This document shows, in pieces, positions 1-9,227 of a stretch of DNA of 61,140 nt. Position 1 is the stretch's first letter. Each line of letters starts with the position of its first letter. The notes under the pieces were generated by a model, which saw only the letters and a list, made by a program, of their open reading frames with translations, did not search any database and had not been told where the DNA came from. The DNA is taken from NCBI GenBank assembly GCA_001655195.1, contig LPNY01000199.1:25030-86169 (forward strand), read 5' to 3'. This DNA comes from Arcobacter sp. EP1. GTDB taxonomy: Bacteria; Campylobacterota; Campylobacteria; Campylobacterales; Arcobacteraceae. The position numbers and the translations under genes are program-made.

Positions 1-762
1 TGATCTAAATCCACTTACCCACACACGGTTAATTGGTTCACCATTAAGTTCACCTTTTTTAATCACTACGTTATAATCATCTTCTAAAATCAATTTAAAT
101 TTATGTTGCGTTACTTTTGCCCCTTCATAACGTCTAAATGCACCAACTTGAACATAATATTTTCCAACGGTAGCCGTAGCTTGTTTCTCTTGGGCAGTTT
201 GTGCAATCTTGGCATTAAATCCTAATACGGTAATCTTTACTTTTGCAGTACCCTTAGCAACCATTTCAATTTCATGGGCTGCTTTATTGGATAAATCGAT
301 AATTCTTCCCGTTACAAAAGGTCCTCTGTCATTGATTCTTACAATAGTTGATTTACCATTTTCTAAGTTATCAACTTGAACCATTGTATTCATTGGAAGT
401 GTTTTGTGCGCCGCAGTACTAGCATACATATTATAGATTTCACCATTTGAGGTTTTTCGAGCATGAAATTTTGGTCCATACCATGAAGCAATTCCTCGTT
501 GAGTATCTCCTACTCTTGCTAGCGTTGGATAGTATCGTTTTCCAGCAATGGTATAAGGACGCATGGTTGCTCGATGCATTGCTTTTGAGTTTCTAATCTT
601 TTGAGGAGCAACTTTGATGCCACTTCTATCTTTTGGTTTAGAGGTACTACTTTTCCAACCATTCCACCCATAGTTATAAGTTTTTGTGCCAAAACATCCT
701 GTCATTAAAATGGACACACCACAGATGAATCCAACATGAAACAACTTTTTATTTAATAACAA
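1..762 (-). CDS. rlpA: RlpA-family septal lytic transglycosylase, lipoprotein with SPOR domain (3' end outside window)
   Basis: Translated by eye; 254 codons lie in the window and the C-terminus runs off the left edge. The TTG start at 762 has AAGGGG 6 nt upstream and overlaps the end of mltD by 14 bp. A lipobox LMTGC (Cys at residue 23) predicts an outer-membrane lipoprotein. The double-psi beta-barrel follows (GIASWYGPKFHARKTSNGE, later RINDRGPF and IIDLSNKAA), then a C-terminal SPOR segment beginning YYVQVGAF. RlpA proteins of this family cleave naked glycan strands at the division septum, and SPOR domains bind denuded peptidoglycan. Its position directly behind mltD supports a cell-wall role. 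Confidence 0.9.
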   Translation of the reverse strand, partial: MLLNKKLFHVGFICGVSILMTGCFGTKTYNYGWNGWKSSTSKPKDRSGIKVAPQKIRNSKAMHRATMRPYTIAGKRYYPTLARVGDTQRGIASWYGPKFHARKTSNGEIYNMYASTAAHKTLPMNTMVQVDNLENGKSTIVRINDRGPFVTGRIIDLSNKAAHEIEMVAKGTAKVKITVLGFNAKIAQTAQEKQATATVGKYYVQVGAFRRYEGAKVTQHKFKLILEDDYNVVIKKGELNGEPINRVWVSGFRS

Positions 763-2152
763 TTCTATCCCCTTGTCGAATTAAACTTGTTTTTAAATTA
801 TTATCTGCCATCAATTTTTTTACATCAGTTGAGTATCGTTTAGCAATACCTAAAAGAGTATCACCACGTCTAACTTTGTAGTTTGCTTTACGTACTTTTT
901 TTACTTTTTTCAAAGCAATTCTATCACTGTTTTTTGCTAGTTTTCCAGGAATTACAAGTCGTTGTTTTAAAGCTAGCCTATTTGTCTTTAATCCATTAAA
1001 CTTCATAATAAATTTGTAAGAAATACCATATTTTTTACCAATAGATATTAAATTATCCCCTTGCTTAACTGTATGAATTGCATAAACTGTTGGTTTAATA
1101 CTGTTTTTATTTTGGTTAAATCGTGAGAGCCTACTATATGGAATATGGATTGGATACTCTTTAGTATATGTTGGAATAATATCTCGTTTAATATGCTTAT
1201 TTAACTTCTTTAAATCTCGTGATTTCATCCCAATTGCCTTAGCAATATTTTGTAAGTGAAGACCACCTTTTACATTTACCGTTGCAATATTTGAAGTTAA
1301 CCCAATATTTCTTAAGTGTGAATTATCGTTATCTGTAATAAAACTTTGGTTGTTCATCATCGCTAGTGAGATAATTTTTCGAATATACTCTCGACTTTCA
1401 TTAGGAATATATTGACGTTTGATTTTCTTTTGTACAACTAGCATTTGATAGATGTCTGGTTCAACATCCCATTTAGTTACTTGTTTATAAATTTTATAAA
1501 GCTCTCTATACTTTACACGTTTTTGCTGGTACATACGAATTGCATGTCGATATTTTTTAATATCTTTACTGAACTTATTTTTTTTACCGTACTTTTTCTC
1601 ATACATGTCGATTGAAGATCTTGTAATTGCTTCAACAACACGTCCTTCACCACAATTGTATGCAATTGCAGCTAAATACCATTTTCCAAATTTTTTATGT
1701 AAGTGTTTTAAGTAACGAGTTGCAGCATAAGTTGATTTAACTAAATCCATACGCTCATCAACATAAACATTGTTTTTTAAGCCATATCGTCGTGCTGTTC
1801 CACTCATAAACTGCCATAACCCCGTTGCTCTTACATATGATCTTGCATCAATAGTAAAGTTTGATTCCGCCATCGCCATATAAAGAAAGGTTGCTGGGAT
1901 ATCTTGTTCGTTTAAAATCTCTTTGAGTTTTGGAACAAACAGTGAAGCTTCATTGAACTTCCGTACATATCTTTTTTGCGTACCATTTAAAATTCTATTG
2001 TAAGTTCTGTGAAGGTTATAGTCTGTAATATAAGAGGGGTGAATATCAAGCTCTTTTAAAACTTGGATATCTCTTTGAGAAAAATTTGAGCCAATCAAGG
2101 CAGCCTGTACATTAACGATTAAAAAAATTAAAACTAAAAAAATTTTATACAA
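749..2152 (-). CDS. mltD: Membrane-bound lytic murein transglycosylase D with LysM repeats
   Basis: The protein has a signal peptide (YKIFLVLIFLIVNVQAA), an SLT domain with the catalytic Glu in AMAESNF, followed by GLWQFMSGTARRYGL, then LysM modules. Two are clear (TVKQGDNLISIGKKYGIS and KVRRGDTLLGIAKRYST) and one near the middle is degenerate. It should cleave peptidoglycan glycan strands in the periplasm. I chose TTG at 2152 (467 aa) because AGGA lies 6 nt upstream and the signal peptide then has normal length. A longer ORF from TTG 2170 is possible, but that codon sits in a hairpin loop. It lies between tatD and rlpA on the same strand. Confidence 0.9.
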   Translation of the reverse strand: MYKIFLVLIFLIVNVQAALIGSNFSQRDIQVLKELDIHPSYITDYNLHRTYNRILNGTQKRYVRKFNEASLFVPKLKEILNEQDIPATFLYMAMAESNFTIDARSYVRATGLWQFMSGTARRYGLKNNVYVDERMDLVKSTYAATRYLKHLHKKFGKWYLAAIAYNCGEGRVVEAITRSSIDMYEKKYGKKNKFSKDIKKYRHAIRMYQQKRVKYRELYKIYKQVTKWDVEPDIYQMLVVQKKIKRQYIPNESREYIRKIISLAMMNNQSFITDNDNSHLRNIGLTSNIATVNVKGGLHLQNIAKAIGMKSRDLKKLNKHIKRDIIPTYTKEYPIHIPYSRLSRFNQNKNSIKPTVYAIHTVKQGDNLISIGKKYGISYKFIMKFNGLKTNRLALKQRLVIPGKLAKNSDRIALKKVKKVRKANYKVRRGDTLLGIAKRYSTDVKKLMADNNLKTSLIRQGDRIVIK

Positions 2153-2159
2153 GTAAAAT

Positions 2160-2179
2160 CCTACTATCAAAATAGTAGG
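2160..2179 (-). promoter_or_regulatory. Hairpin containing the mltD Shine-Dalgarno
   Basis: Perfect 8-bp stem (CCTACTAT / ATAGTAGG) with a 4-nt loop, between the tatD stop and the mltD start. On the mltD mRNA the 3' arm includes the AGG of the AGGA used by TTG 2152. Folding would hide the ribosome site. It could also be a weak tatD terminator, but no clean U-run follows. Confidence 0.45.
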
Positions 2180-2187
2180 TATTTTAT

Positions 2188-2985
2188 CTAAAAAATGTTA
2201 GAAAACCCCTTAAATAAAGCTTTTGCGTTATTCGTAGTGATATTTTCAATCTCTTTTTCATCAATTTCTAAAATTTCTGACATTTTTGTCGCAATATAAC
2301 TCGTATATGCAGGCTCGTTACGTTTTCCTCTAAAGGGGTGGGGGGTTAAATAAGGACCATCTGTCTCAATGAGAAGTTTATCTTGTGGAATCTTTGGTAA
2401 GACTTCAACCAATTTACGAGTATTTTTAAAGGTCAATACCCCACCTATTCCAAAATAAAAACCATGCTCCGCTAAAGGCAAAAGATGTTCACTGGCATTA
2501 TAACAGTGTAAAACTCCACCAACTTCTTTGGCATTGTACTCTTCTAAAATATTTCTTGAATCATTTGAAGCTTCACGTATATGTACAATGAGTGGTTTAT
2601 TCACTTTTTTAGCAAATTTAACCTGAGAAATAAAGACCTCTTTTTGTAAAGCAATCTCTTTTGTTTTTTCTTCTTCATCTTCGGGTAATCGATAATAATC
2701 TAAACCACACTCACCTACAGCAATACATTTGGGGTGATTGATGTACTTTTCAAGAACAGTTTCATCATAGGATTTAATATCATAAGGGTGAATTCCTACA
2801 GCAAAAAACACCTCGTCATATTTTTCAGCAAGTTTAATAGCTTGTGGTAAATCTTTAAAATCAGCGCCGGGAATTAAAAAGCCTTTAACTCCCTTTTCTA
2901 GAGCATTCTGAATAACTTGGTCCACATCATCATAATATGCACTTGTATCCAGATGACAATGGGTATCAATGATTATGATAAACAC
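2188..2985 (-). CDS. tatD: TatD-family metal-dependent hydrolase (DNase-like)
   Basis: A TIM-barrel hydrolase of 265 aa, the usual family size. Metal ligands are visible in order: DTHCHLD near the N-terminus, Glu in GECGLDYYR (about residue 92), His in IVHIREA (about 135), His in LHCY (about 160) and Asp in ETDGPYLTP (about 209). TatD proteins are Mg-dependent 3'-5' exonucleases or deoxyribonucleases linked to DNA quality control. The start is awkward: the GTG at 2985 directly abuts its AAAAAAGG sequence and no ATG precedes DTHCH, so a start a few codons further in cannot be excluded. It overlaps the upstream small gene by 13 bp. Confidence 0.9.
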   Translation of the reverse strand: MFIIIIDTHCHLDTSAYYDDVDQVIQNALEKGVKGFLIPGADFKDLPQAIKLAEKYDEVFFAVGIHPYDIKSYDETVLEKYINHPKCIAVGECGLDYYRLPEDEEEKTKEIALQKEVFISQVKFAKKVNKPLIVHIREASNDSRNILEEYNAKEVGGVLHCYNASEHLLPLAEHGFYFGIGGVLTFKNTRKLVEVLPKIPQDKLLIETDGPYLTPHPFRGKRNEPAYTSYIATKMSEILEIDEKEIENITTNNAKALFKGFSNIF

Positions 2986-3278
2986 CTTTTTTGAACAACG
3001 TTAAGTAAACCATTAAGTTCAGAAATATCCTCATGTTTAATCCATGCATCTATTCCAAAGTTTTTAAACGCATCATAATCACCTTCATCATCAATAATTG
3101 CTATAGATACAAATTTACTTTTACAAGCAGTTGCTTTGTTCTCTTCGAACTCAAAAATTGTATTAATATCGATAATTGCGACATCAGCATCACCTGAACT
3201 GCCACTTTGAAAATGTTCAACGTTATACTTATTATCAATTGCTGAATCTTTCACATCACAAAATGTAACTATATTCAT
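2973..3278 (-). CDS. Small protein with possible degenerate response-receiver fold
   Basis: A 101-aa protein with an ATG start preceded by GGGAG at good spacing. I do not recognise a named family. The pattern resembles a receiver domain: an N-terminal beta-strand (NIVTFCD), a hydrophobic strand ending in acidic residues (ADVAIIDINTI), a strand SKFVSIAIIDD and a terminal FGIDAWIKHEDISELNGLL like the alpha4-beta5-alpha5 end. The usual acidic cluster and PK motif are absent, so phosphorylation is unlikely. Its overlap with tatD suggests co-transcription. The receiver assignment is inference. Confidence 0.6.
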   Translation of the reverse strand: MNIVTFCDVKDSAIDNKYNVEHFQSGSSGDADVAIIDINTIFEFEENKATACKSKFVSIAIIDDEGDYDAFKNFGIDAWIKHEDISELNGLLNVVQKRCLS

Positions 3279-3330
3279 TTTAGCTCCCTAAATATTTGGT
3301 TATTTTTATTTTAGCAAAATAATCTAAAAT

Positions 3331-4659
3331 CTACAAGATATATCTTGCAGTATCCTCATCATCAACTATTTCACCTAATTTTTCTTCAACTAACTCTTTT
3401 GTTATTATTATGGTTTCACCTTTATGCTCATCCGCATCAAAACTGATATCTTCAAGCACTTTTTCAATGACCGTGTGTAGCCTTCTTGCGCCAATATCTT
3501 CAGTTTTTTCATTAGCAGTAACAGACAGATGTGCAAATGAACGAATGGATTCATCATCAAATTCTAAAGTAACATCTTCCACACCAAGTAGCGCTTTGTA
3601 TTGACGTAAAAGTGAGTTTTTCGTATTGGTTAAAATCTTATAAAGTGCCTCTTCATCCAATGCATTTAATTCAACACGTAAGGGGAATCTTCCTTGAAGT
3701 TCTGGCAGTAAATCACTTGGTTTGCTCACATGAAATGCCCCAGCTGCAATAAACAGAATATGGTCTGTGTTGATTTGTCCAAATTTTGTCTGAACACTAC
3801 TTCCTTCAACAATTGGAAGTAAATCTCGTTGAACCCCTTCTTTACTTGGGTCTTGGTTTTGGTTGTTTTTTCCTGAGGCAATTTTATCAATCTCATCTAA
3901 AAAGATAATTCCACCATTTTCTGCACGTTTTAATGCCTCAATTTTAACAGACTCATGATCAAGTAGTTTTTCACTAGCTCCTGGTCGTAATAAAACTTTT
4001 GCATCTTTAATAGGTACTTCTTTTTTAATTTTGTCTTTATTTAAACCGCCTAACATCTTGTTAAGCCCCTCTTGCATTGAACTCATATCAAGAGGTAGTG
4101 ATGAGTCTATTATCTCCACGTGGGTCTTTTTAGGTAACTCTATGGTGATTTTTTTATCATCTAGTTCACCCTTGTTTAACTTATCTTCCATTTTGTTATA
4201 GGTTTTAATAAACGATTCTTTTGCATTTTCACTTGCAGCTTCAGGTAAAGGAGGAACAAGAATCTCAATAATTTGTCGGTTAATTTCTTCATCAATATTT
4301 GATTGAACCTTCTCTTCATACTCTTTAGTCACTAAATCAATTGAAGAGTGTACTAAATCACGAATCATTGATTCTACATCACGTCCTACAAAACCAACTT
4401 CGGTATATTTTGATGCTTCTACTTTAACAAACGGTAAATTCATCATCTTAGCGAGTCTACGTGCAATTTCTGTTTTACCAACCCCTGTACTTCCTATCAT
4501 AAGGATGTTCTTAGGCATAATCTCTTCTTGTAACTCATCATCTAATTGCATTCGTCGGTATCGGTTTCGTAATGCCAAGGCAATGGTTTTTTTTGCATCA
4601 TCTTGTCCAATGACATAATCATCTAAAAATTTTACAATCTCTTTTGGCGTTAAATTCAT
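3331..4659 (-). CDS. hslU: HslU, ATPase subunit of the HslUV (ClpYQ) protease
   Basis: 442 aa, full family length. The start MNLTPKEIVKFLDDYVIGQDDAKK is diagnostic. Walker A GSTGVGKT is at residues 56-63, Walker B is in GGIIFLDEIDKI, and the sensor-2 region is EDIGARRLHTVIEKVLED. The C-terminus DTARYIL is the tail that inserts between HslV subunits and activates them. HslU hexamers unfold substrates and feed them to the HslV dodecamer. It lies 14 bp downstream of hslV and in line with rplI. The long I-domain (about 110-240) is present. Confidence 0.97.
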   Translation of the reverse strand: MNLTPKEIVKFLDDYVIGQDDAKKTIALALRNRYRRMQLDDELQEEIMPKNILMIGSTGVGKTEIARRLAKMMNLPFVKVEASKYTEVGFVGRDVESMIRDLVHSSIDLVTKEYEEKVQSNIDEEINRQIIEILVPPLPEAASENAKESFIKTYNKMEDKLNKGELDDKKITIELPKKTHVEIIDSSLPLDMSSMQEGLNKMLGGLNKDKIKKEVPIKDAKVLLRPGASEKLLDHESVKIEALKRAENGGIIFLDEIDKIASGKNNQNQDPSKEGVQRDLLPIVEGSSVQTKFGQINTDHILFIAAGAFHVSKPSDLLPELQGRFPLRVELNALDEEALYKILTNTKNSLLRQYKALLGVEDVTLEFDDESIRSFAHLSVTANEKTEDIGARRLHTVIEKVLEDISFDADEHKGETIIITKELVEEKLGEIVDDEDTARYIL

Positions 4660-4673
4660 ACGCTGTTAATCCT

Positions 4674-5204
4674 CTATATTGTTAATAATTTAATATTTTG
4701 ATTAGTGTAAATACACAATTCACCTGCAACCATTAGAGACTCTTTCACTAACTCTTCTGGATCCATATCGGCGTGTTTTTCTAAAGCACGCGCCGCTGAA
4801 ATAGCGAAGTTTCCACCACTTCCAATGGAAGCAATCTTTCCATCTTCTGGTTCTACAACATCACCCGTACCACTTAAAATAAAAATATGTTCACGATTAA
4901 GCACAATCATCATGGCTTCAAGACGTCTTAGAACTTTGTCTTTTCGCCACTCTTTAGAAAAATCAATAACCGCTTTAAGTAAATCACCTTTTCGATTTTC
5001 TAAATGTGATTCAAACATATCAAAAAGATTAAAGGCATCTGCCGTACTTCCTGCAAAACCAGCTAATACCTTATCTTTGTAAAGGGTTCTGATTTTTGTT
5101 GCATTTCCTTTTAAAACAGCATTACCAAAGGTAACTTGTCCGTCACCACCAATAACTGCTTTGTTTTCTGCTTTATAAGCCAGTATCGTAGTTGCGTCAA
5201 ACAT
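4674..5204 (-). CDS. hslV: HslV, peptidase subunit of the HslUV protease
   Basis: 176 aa. The N-terminus [11 protein letters not shown] implies removal of a four-residue MFDA propeptide to expose the catalytic Thr, unlike E. coli where only Met is removed. The family block [12 protein letters not shown] follows. The Ntn-hydrolase fold then runs to the C-terminus with [14 protein letters not shown]. Two rings of six form the proteolytic chamber capped by HslU. The gene starts 3 bp after the rplI stop and ends 14 bp before hslU, so the three genes are probably one transcript. Confidence 0.97.
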   Translation of the reverse strand: MFDATTILAYKAENKAVIGGDGQVTFGNAVLKGNATKIRTLYKDKVLAGFAGSTADAFNLFDMFESHLENRKGDLLKAVIDFSKEWRKDKVLRRLEAMMIVLNREHIFILSGTGDVVEPEDGKIASIGSGGNFAISAARALEKHADMDPEELVKESLMVAGELCIYTNQNIKLLTI

Positions 5205-5207
5205 TAC

Positions 5208-5651
5208 TTACTCTGCAATAACGTCAATTTTAGCAATACCATGAATACCATGACCAAGTTTACAATCCACTTCAAAAATACCTACTGTTTTAATTTTTGA
5301 TTTAAGGGTAATCTGTTTTTTATCAATTTTAACACCTAAATCGTCAAATGCTTGTGAAATCTCTTTATTAGTAACTGATCCAATTAAGTGACCATTTGCT
5401 CCAACTTTATGTTTGATTGTAAATTTTGATGATTCTAATTTTTGAGCAAGTTCTTTAGCTTCTGCAATTTCTGCCGCTTCAATTTCTGCTTTTTTCTTTT
5501 GTTCAGCTTTGTATTTATTCATTACTTCAGTTGTTGCATGTAAAGCTAAACCTTTTCCAATTAGAAAGTTTTTACCGTATCCGTCTTTTACTTCTTTAAC
5601 TTCTCCGGCTTTTCCAGTACCTTGTACATCTTTTAATAATAAAACTTTCAT
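5208..5651 (-). CDS. rplI: 50S ribosomal protein bL9
   Basis: bL9 of 148 aa, beginning [31 protein letters not shown], with the N-terminal RNA-binding domain, a long Lys/Glu-rich connecting helix (about 45-80) and a C-terminal domain. I chose ATG 5651 rather than the in-frame ATG 5663 because GGAG lies 6 nt upstream of 5651 and MKVLLL is the conserved family start. bL9 binds 23S rRNA near the L1 stalk and helps hold the reading frame. It is the first gene of rplI-hslV-hslU. Confidence 0.97.
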   Translation of the reverse strand: MKVLLLKDVQGTGKAGEVKEVKDGYGKNFLIGKGLALHATTEVMNKYKAEQKKKAEIEAAEIAEAKELAQKLESSKFTIKHKVGANGHLIGSVTNKEISQAFDDLGVKIDKKQITLKSKIKTVGIFEVDCKLGHGIHGIAKIDVIAE

Positions 5652-5687
5652 GTAAATCTCCATATATTTTAATAAGCAGATATTTTA

Positions 5688-5715
5688 CTATAAAGTTTTT
5701 AAAGTCACTATAAAG
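5688..5715. repeat. Direct 9-bp repeat upstream of rplI-hslV-hslU
   Basis: ACTATAAAG occurs at 5688-5696 and 5707-5715, 19 bp apart, in the 83 bp before the rplI start. On the transcribed strand this reads CTTTATAGT twice. It could be paired promoter elements or a regulator site. Chance is possible in AT-rich DNA. Confidence 0.35.
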
Positions 5716-5734
5716 ATAAAAAGATTAGTTCAAA

Positions 5735-6931
5735 TTAAAAAAGAATTTTAAAGGAGTTTGTATTATTTACGTAAGTGTATTCAAAACCAAACCCATGTAA
5801 ATCTAAAACAGACTTAACAATATAAAGTCCTAACCCCATACCATGGTTTTTTGAGTGAGTATCATTATGAAAAGGTTTAAAATACTCTTCTAAATCCTTT
5901 TCTAAAGGTTTTCCAAGAGAACTAAAACATAAAGTATTTCCGTCTAAAACAACTTGAACTTTACCGTCAGTTGAGTACTTAAAAGCATTATCAATCAAAT
6001 TTTTAAACACCATTGACATGAGCTCAATATCCACATTTAACTTTTGATCAAGATTTTTAGGCAAGACTACTCGTTCGTCACTTTCTTCAAGAAGCAACAT
6101 ACTAATAGAGTGAGTAAAAATTGTCTTTAAAGAGAATTCATTTTTATAAACATCATAGTTTTTTGAAACAACCTGCTCAACTTTGGCAAAATCATTTATC
6201 AAAAAATCTAACTTTTCAAAAATATGAGTCATGCGCTCTTTTTGTTTGTTATTGTCAATCAATTCTGAAACTATACGCCCCTTTGCAATGGGAGTTTTTA
6301 ACTCATGCATCACCGTACGTAAAAAAAGCTGTCGTGAGTTAAGTAACAATTTAATATGAGAAACGGCATTATCAAACTCATTTGCCACATCAGCAATCTC
6401 ATCTTTTTTATCACTTTTGCAGTTGATATCTAAATTTCCATTAGCAAACTGCGTGATTTGTTCTTTTAAATTATAAAGTGGTTTTAAACTACGTAATAAC
6501 CACACGTAAACGCCCACCAATAAAAAGAAAATTGAAATAAAAACCAAAAGACCATAAGGGAAATTAGATTCATAACTATTTAAATCTTTAAATAGAATTC
6601 GAAAATGGGGTGCCGTTACATGAAAATAAAAGTTACCTTTATACAAAATTGTCTCAAACCCACGTCTGGAAGGAAGTCTTTTTCCATTTTCTAATACTTC
6701 TCGATGATTGGGTTCCACAACTAAATCAAAATCTTTTACATAATCAATTACTTCATATTTTGCAAAATGATTTCGTTTAAAATGTTTTGATAAGTTTTGA
6801 TAGGATTGTATAACTTGACGATATTTACCCCTATCTTCAAACTTCATAAAAGCAACAAAATGCCCAATCAAGAGCAAAAAAGCAACAATAAAGATAATCG
6901 TAATTTTACTCAGTAACGAAGAGAGTCTCAT
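5735..6931 (-). CDS. Sensor histidine kinase, ArsS/CprS-like
   Basis: 398 aa. There are two membrane segments (about residues 10-30 and 126-148) around a roughly 95-residue periplasmic domain, then a HAMP-like linker. The dimerisation H-box MHELKTPIAKGR has His209. The N-box FKNLIDNAFKYS and G-box GMGLGLYIVKSVL complete the ATPase domain. It should autophosphorylate and pass phosphate to the response regulator, which it overlaps by 4 bp. The H-box resembles the acid-responsive ArsS of Helicobacter and CprS of Campylobacter; the signal here is unknown. It is the last gene of a run starting with the Lcl/EF-hand protein. Confidence 0.9.
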   Translation of the reverse strand: MRLSSLLSKITIIFIVAFLLLIGHFVAFMKFEDRGKYRQVIQSYQNLSKHFKRNHFAKYEVIDYVKDFDLVVEPNHREVLENGKRLPSRRGFETILYKGNFYFHVTAPHFRILFKDLNSYESNFPYGLLVFISIFFLLVGVYVWLLRSLKPLYNLKEQITQFANGNLDINCKSDKKDEIADVANEFDNAVSHIKLLLNSRQLFLRTVMHELKTPIAKGRIVSELIDNNKQKERMTHIFEKLDFLINDFAKVEQVVSKNYDVYKNEFSLKTIFTHSISMLLLEESDERVVLPKNLDQKLNVDIELMSMVFKNLIDNAFKYSTDGKVQVVLDGNTLCFSSLGKPLEKDLEEYFKPFHNDTHSKNHGMGLGLYIVKSVLDLHGFGFEYTYVNNTNSFKILF

Positions 6932-7590
6932 TGTACTAACTTATACCCTAATCCACGAATGGCAAAAAGATATTTTGGATTTTTAGAGTCATCCCCAAAT
7001 TTTGAGCGAAGTCTTCCTATAATCACATCTAAACTTTTACTGTAACTATCACTGAGACTTTCACACTCATTAACAATTTGTTCTCTTGATATGACTGCAT
7101 TTTTATGACTTAACAAGCAAATGAGAACTTCATACTCTGCTTGAGTTAAATGTAAGTCTTCATCTTTGAAACTTATTTTACATTTGCTCTTATCAAAACT
7201 AAAATCGCTGCTATTTTGGTTCACATTGAGTTTTTTTGAACGTCGTAGTAGACTTTGTATCACTGCATACATCTCTTTTGGGTCATAAGGTTTAGGCAAA
7301 TAATAATCAGCCCCTAATTGTAAACCAATTACTTTATCAGTAACATCACCACGTGCACTAGAGATAATAATAGGAATATCATATTTATTGGATACCTCTT
7401 TACAAACATCAATTCCATCCATACCAGGAAGAGTTAAATCCAAGATCAGTAAATCATAGTTTGAAATCCCCGCACTCAAACCCAAATAAGGGTCTTCATA
7501 GTTAGTTATTTTAATATTGTATTGTTCTAAATACTCTCCTAGAAAAAGTGAAAATTCAGGATCGTCTTCTATCATTAAAATATTTGTCAT
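6928..7590 (-). CDS. OmpR/PhoB-family response regulator
   Basis: 220 aa. The receiver domain has acidic EDD near residue 9, phospho-acceptor Asp51 in LILDLTLPGMDG, conserved Ser in IISSA and Lys100 in LPKPYD. A C-terminal winged helix follows (LTQAEYEVLICLLSHKNAVISREQIV, then RLRSKFGDDSKNPKYLFAIRGLGYKL). Phosphorylated by the overlapping kinase, it should bind DNA at target promoters. Its start lies 51 bp after the stop of the Lcl/EF-hand gene, so that gene may be both operon partner and target. Confidence 0.92.
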   Translation of the reverse strand: MTNILMIEDDPEFSLFLGEYLEQYNIKITNYEDPYLGLSAGISNYDLLILDLTLPGMDGIDVCKEVSNKYDIPIIISSARGDVTDKVIGLQLGADYYLPKPYDPKEMYAVIQSLLRRSKKLNVNQNSSDFSFDKSKCKISFKDEDLHLTQAEYEVLICLLSHKNAVISREQIVNECESLSDSYSKSLDVIIGRLRSKFGDDSKNPKYLFAIRGLGYKLVQ

Positions 7591-7641
7591 TTTCTAACTC
7601 TTTTCTTAATCAATGTAATAATTAAATTCATAATAAATCAT

Positions 7642-9123
7642 CTACCTTTGGGGCTTTGGTAAATCAGAGAGTTCACTCTCATCTAAAAAACCATCCTCGT
7701 TTTTATCATGACGGGAAAAGTTACGTTGCATCATAGTTGGTGCTTCTTTATATGAAATCATGTTATCACTATTTTTATCAAACCTTTCTAAAATAAGTGA
7801 GCTAGGACCTTTACGATTAGTACTTCTTTGAGGTTGCGCTGGTTTATTTTGACGCATCATTTCAAAGCCTTTTTGCGGTTTAAACAAAGAGCGTGACTTT
7901 ATCTCATAATCATTACTAGTATTTAGAACAGTAAAGTTATCACTCACACAACGTACAAAATTTTTTACGCGTATCACGTCACCTTGTGGTCCATGGCCTG
8001 TTCGTTCATAGCGCGAAATACTCCCGCTTTTAGGATCACTTCGTTGTGCACCTGCTCCATGAACATCCATCAATTGACGAGTTCCAAGACGTGGGTCTTG
8101 CATGTAACCCAATGCTCGTCCAAAGGAGACATAAATAGCAAATGAACCAATATCTCTACCATCAAGGTGAGTTGTACTACTCCAATAAGAGGCAAAATCT
8201 TTAACGTTTTCTTCATTTTCTATGGATGTTGCATGAAAAAGTTTGTCTATAGCTGCTGAATTTGTTGTATCAGGAGAACGGGTATAATCAACAATAGATT
8301 GTAACTCTTTGGCATTAGGTAGACGCCAATTGGATTTTCCAGCTATTTGTAAGCTTTCACAAAAAGCCAAAGCACTTTCCCATTTCATACCTTTTTGGCT
8401 ATCATTTTTCATCCACATTAAATTAGTAGCTCTGTCATAAACTGTTCCATCACGGTTATCGACAAATTTATTTTTACCATAGTTTTTATTTCCTCTAACA
8501 ACACGCAAATAAAAACTGCTTTGTTTACCATGAGCCCTAAACTTTGGATATCCTTTGATTCGTCCATCAGCAAAGTTTACACCAAAAAATGTTTCTGCCC
8601 CACCCATTGTTGTGTTCACGTAATCTGTACTACTCCAATACTGAGCATCAATAAAACGACGTTCTTTAGGATATTCAAAATCAAAATACTTGGTATCTAT
8701 ATAGGGTTTTGCATCATAGGGAACTTTAGAAGTGTTCGGATTTCCCTTACCTGTTTGTCCTTTAAAGTTAACGAGAGAATAGAGTTCTTTTATTGTTGGA
8801 ATTCGCCAATCACTGTATCCACCAATATTTGCACTATTAGCATAATCTACAGCTTGGCTGTATGTCATTTTAGGAAGAACTTTTTTTTGCCACATCAAGC
8901 CAGTTACATTGTCTGTTACAGTTCCATTTTGATTATCTTGAAAACTAGGTTGATTTCCTAAATAAGAGCTATCTTGACCAAAATAAGAACTACCTACTGT
9001 AGGTTTTTTTATATAACCATTGTCATCAAAATAGTTTTTTTGCCCTGTATCAACAATGGAATAGTTTGAACCATAAAGTAGTGATGTAGATAATAGTGTT
9101 AAAAGTAAAGATACCTTTTTCAT
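7642..9123 (-). CDS. Secreted Lcl-domain (DUF1566) protein with two EF-hands
   Basis: 493 aa with a signal peptide (MKKVSLLLTLLSTSLLYGS) and a strong AGGAG ribosome site. It has two copies of the Lcl/DUF1566 domain. Each opens with NGTVTDNVTGLMWQK or DGTVYDRATNLMWMK, and has SDWRIPTIKELYSLV or SNWRLPNAKELQSIV and a YWSST motif. Two canonical EF-hand loops close the protein: DKNSDNMISYKE and DKNEDGFLDESE, so calcium binding is likely. Lcl domains are known from surface and adhesin-like proteins. It heads a probable operon with a response regulator and kinase, which hints at a sensing or regulated surface role. Confidence 0.85.
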   Translation of the reverse strand: MKKVSLLLTLLSTSLLYGSNYSIVDTGQKNYFDDNGYIKKPTVGSSYFGQDSSYLGNQPSFQDNQNGTVTDNVTGLMWQKKVLPKMTYSQAVDYANSANIGGYSDWRIPTIKELYSLVNFKGQTGKGNPNTSKVPYDAKPYIDTKYFDFEYPKERRFIDAQYWSSTDYVNTTMGGAETFFGVNFADGRIKGYPKFRAHGKQSSFYLRVVRGNKNYGKNKFVDNRDGTVYDRATNLMWMKNDSQKGMKWESALAFCESLQIAGKSNWRLPNAKELQSIVDYTRSPDTTNSAAIDKLFHATSIENEENVKDFASYWSSTTHLDGRDIGSFAIYVSFGRALGYMQDPRLGTRQLMDVHGAGAQRSDPKSGSISRYERTGHGPQGDVIRVKNFVRCVSDNFTVLNTSNDYEIKSRSLFKPQKGFEMMRQNKPAQPQRSTNRKGPSSLILERFDKNSDNMISYKEAPTMMQRNFSRHDKNEDGFLDESELSDLPKPQR

Positions 9124-9227
9124 AAAGATCTCCTAATTTAATTTATAAGTGTACTATAAAAAAATGTGTTTAATGAAGGTTAAATAAAAGGTTAATAGAA
9201 GTAAATAGTTAAATTGAAGCTTGCTAA

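Noticed and set aside
3333-3346. CAAGATATATCTTG palindrome at the hslU end as a regulator site
   Set aside because: It lies in coding sequence for the conserved C-terminal RYIL residues and is short, so chance is likely.
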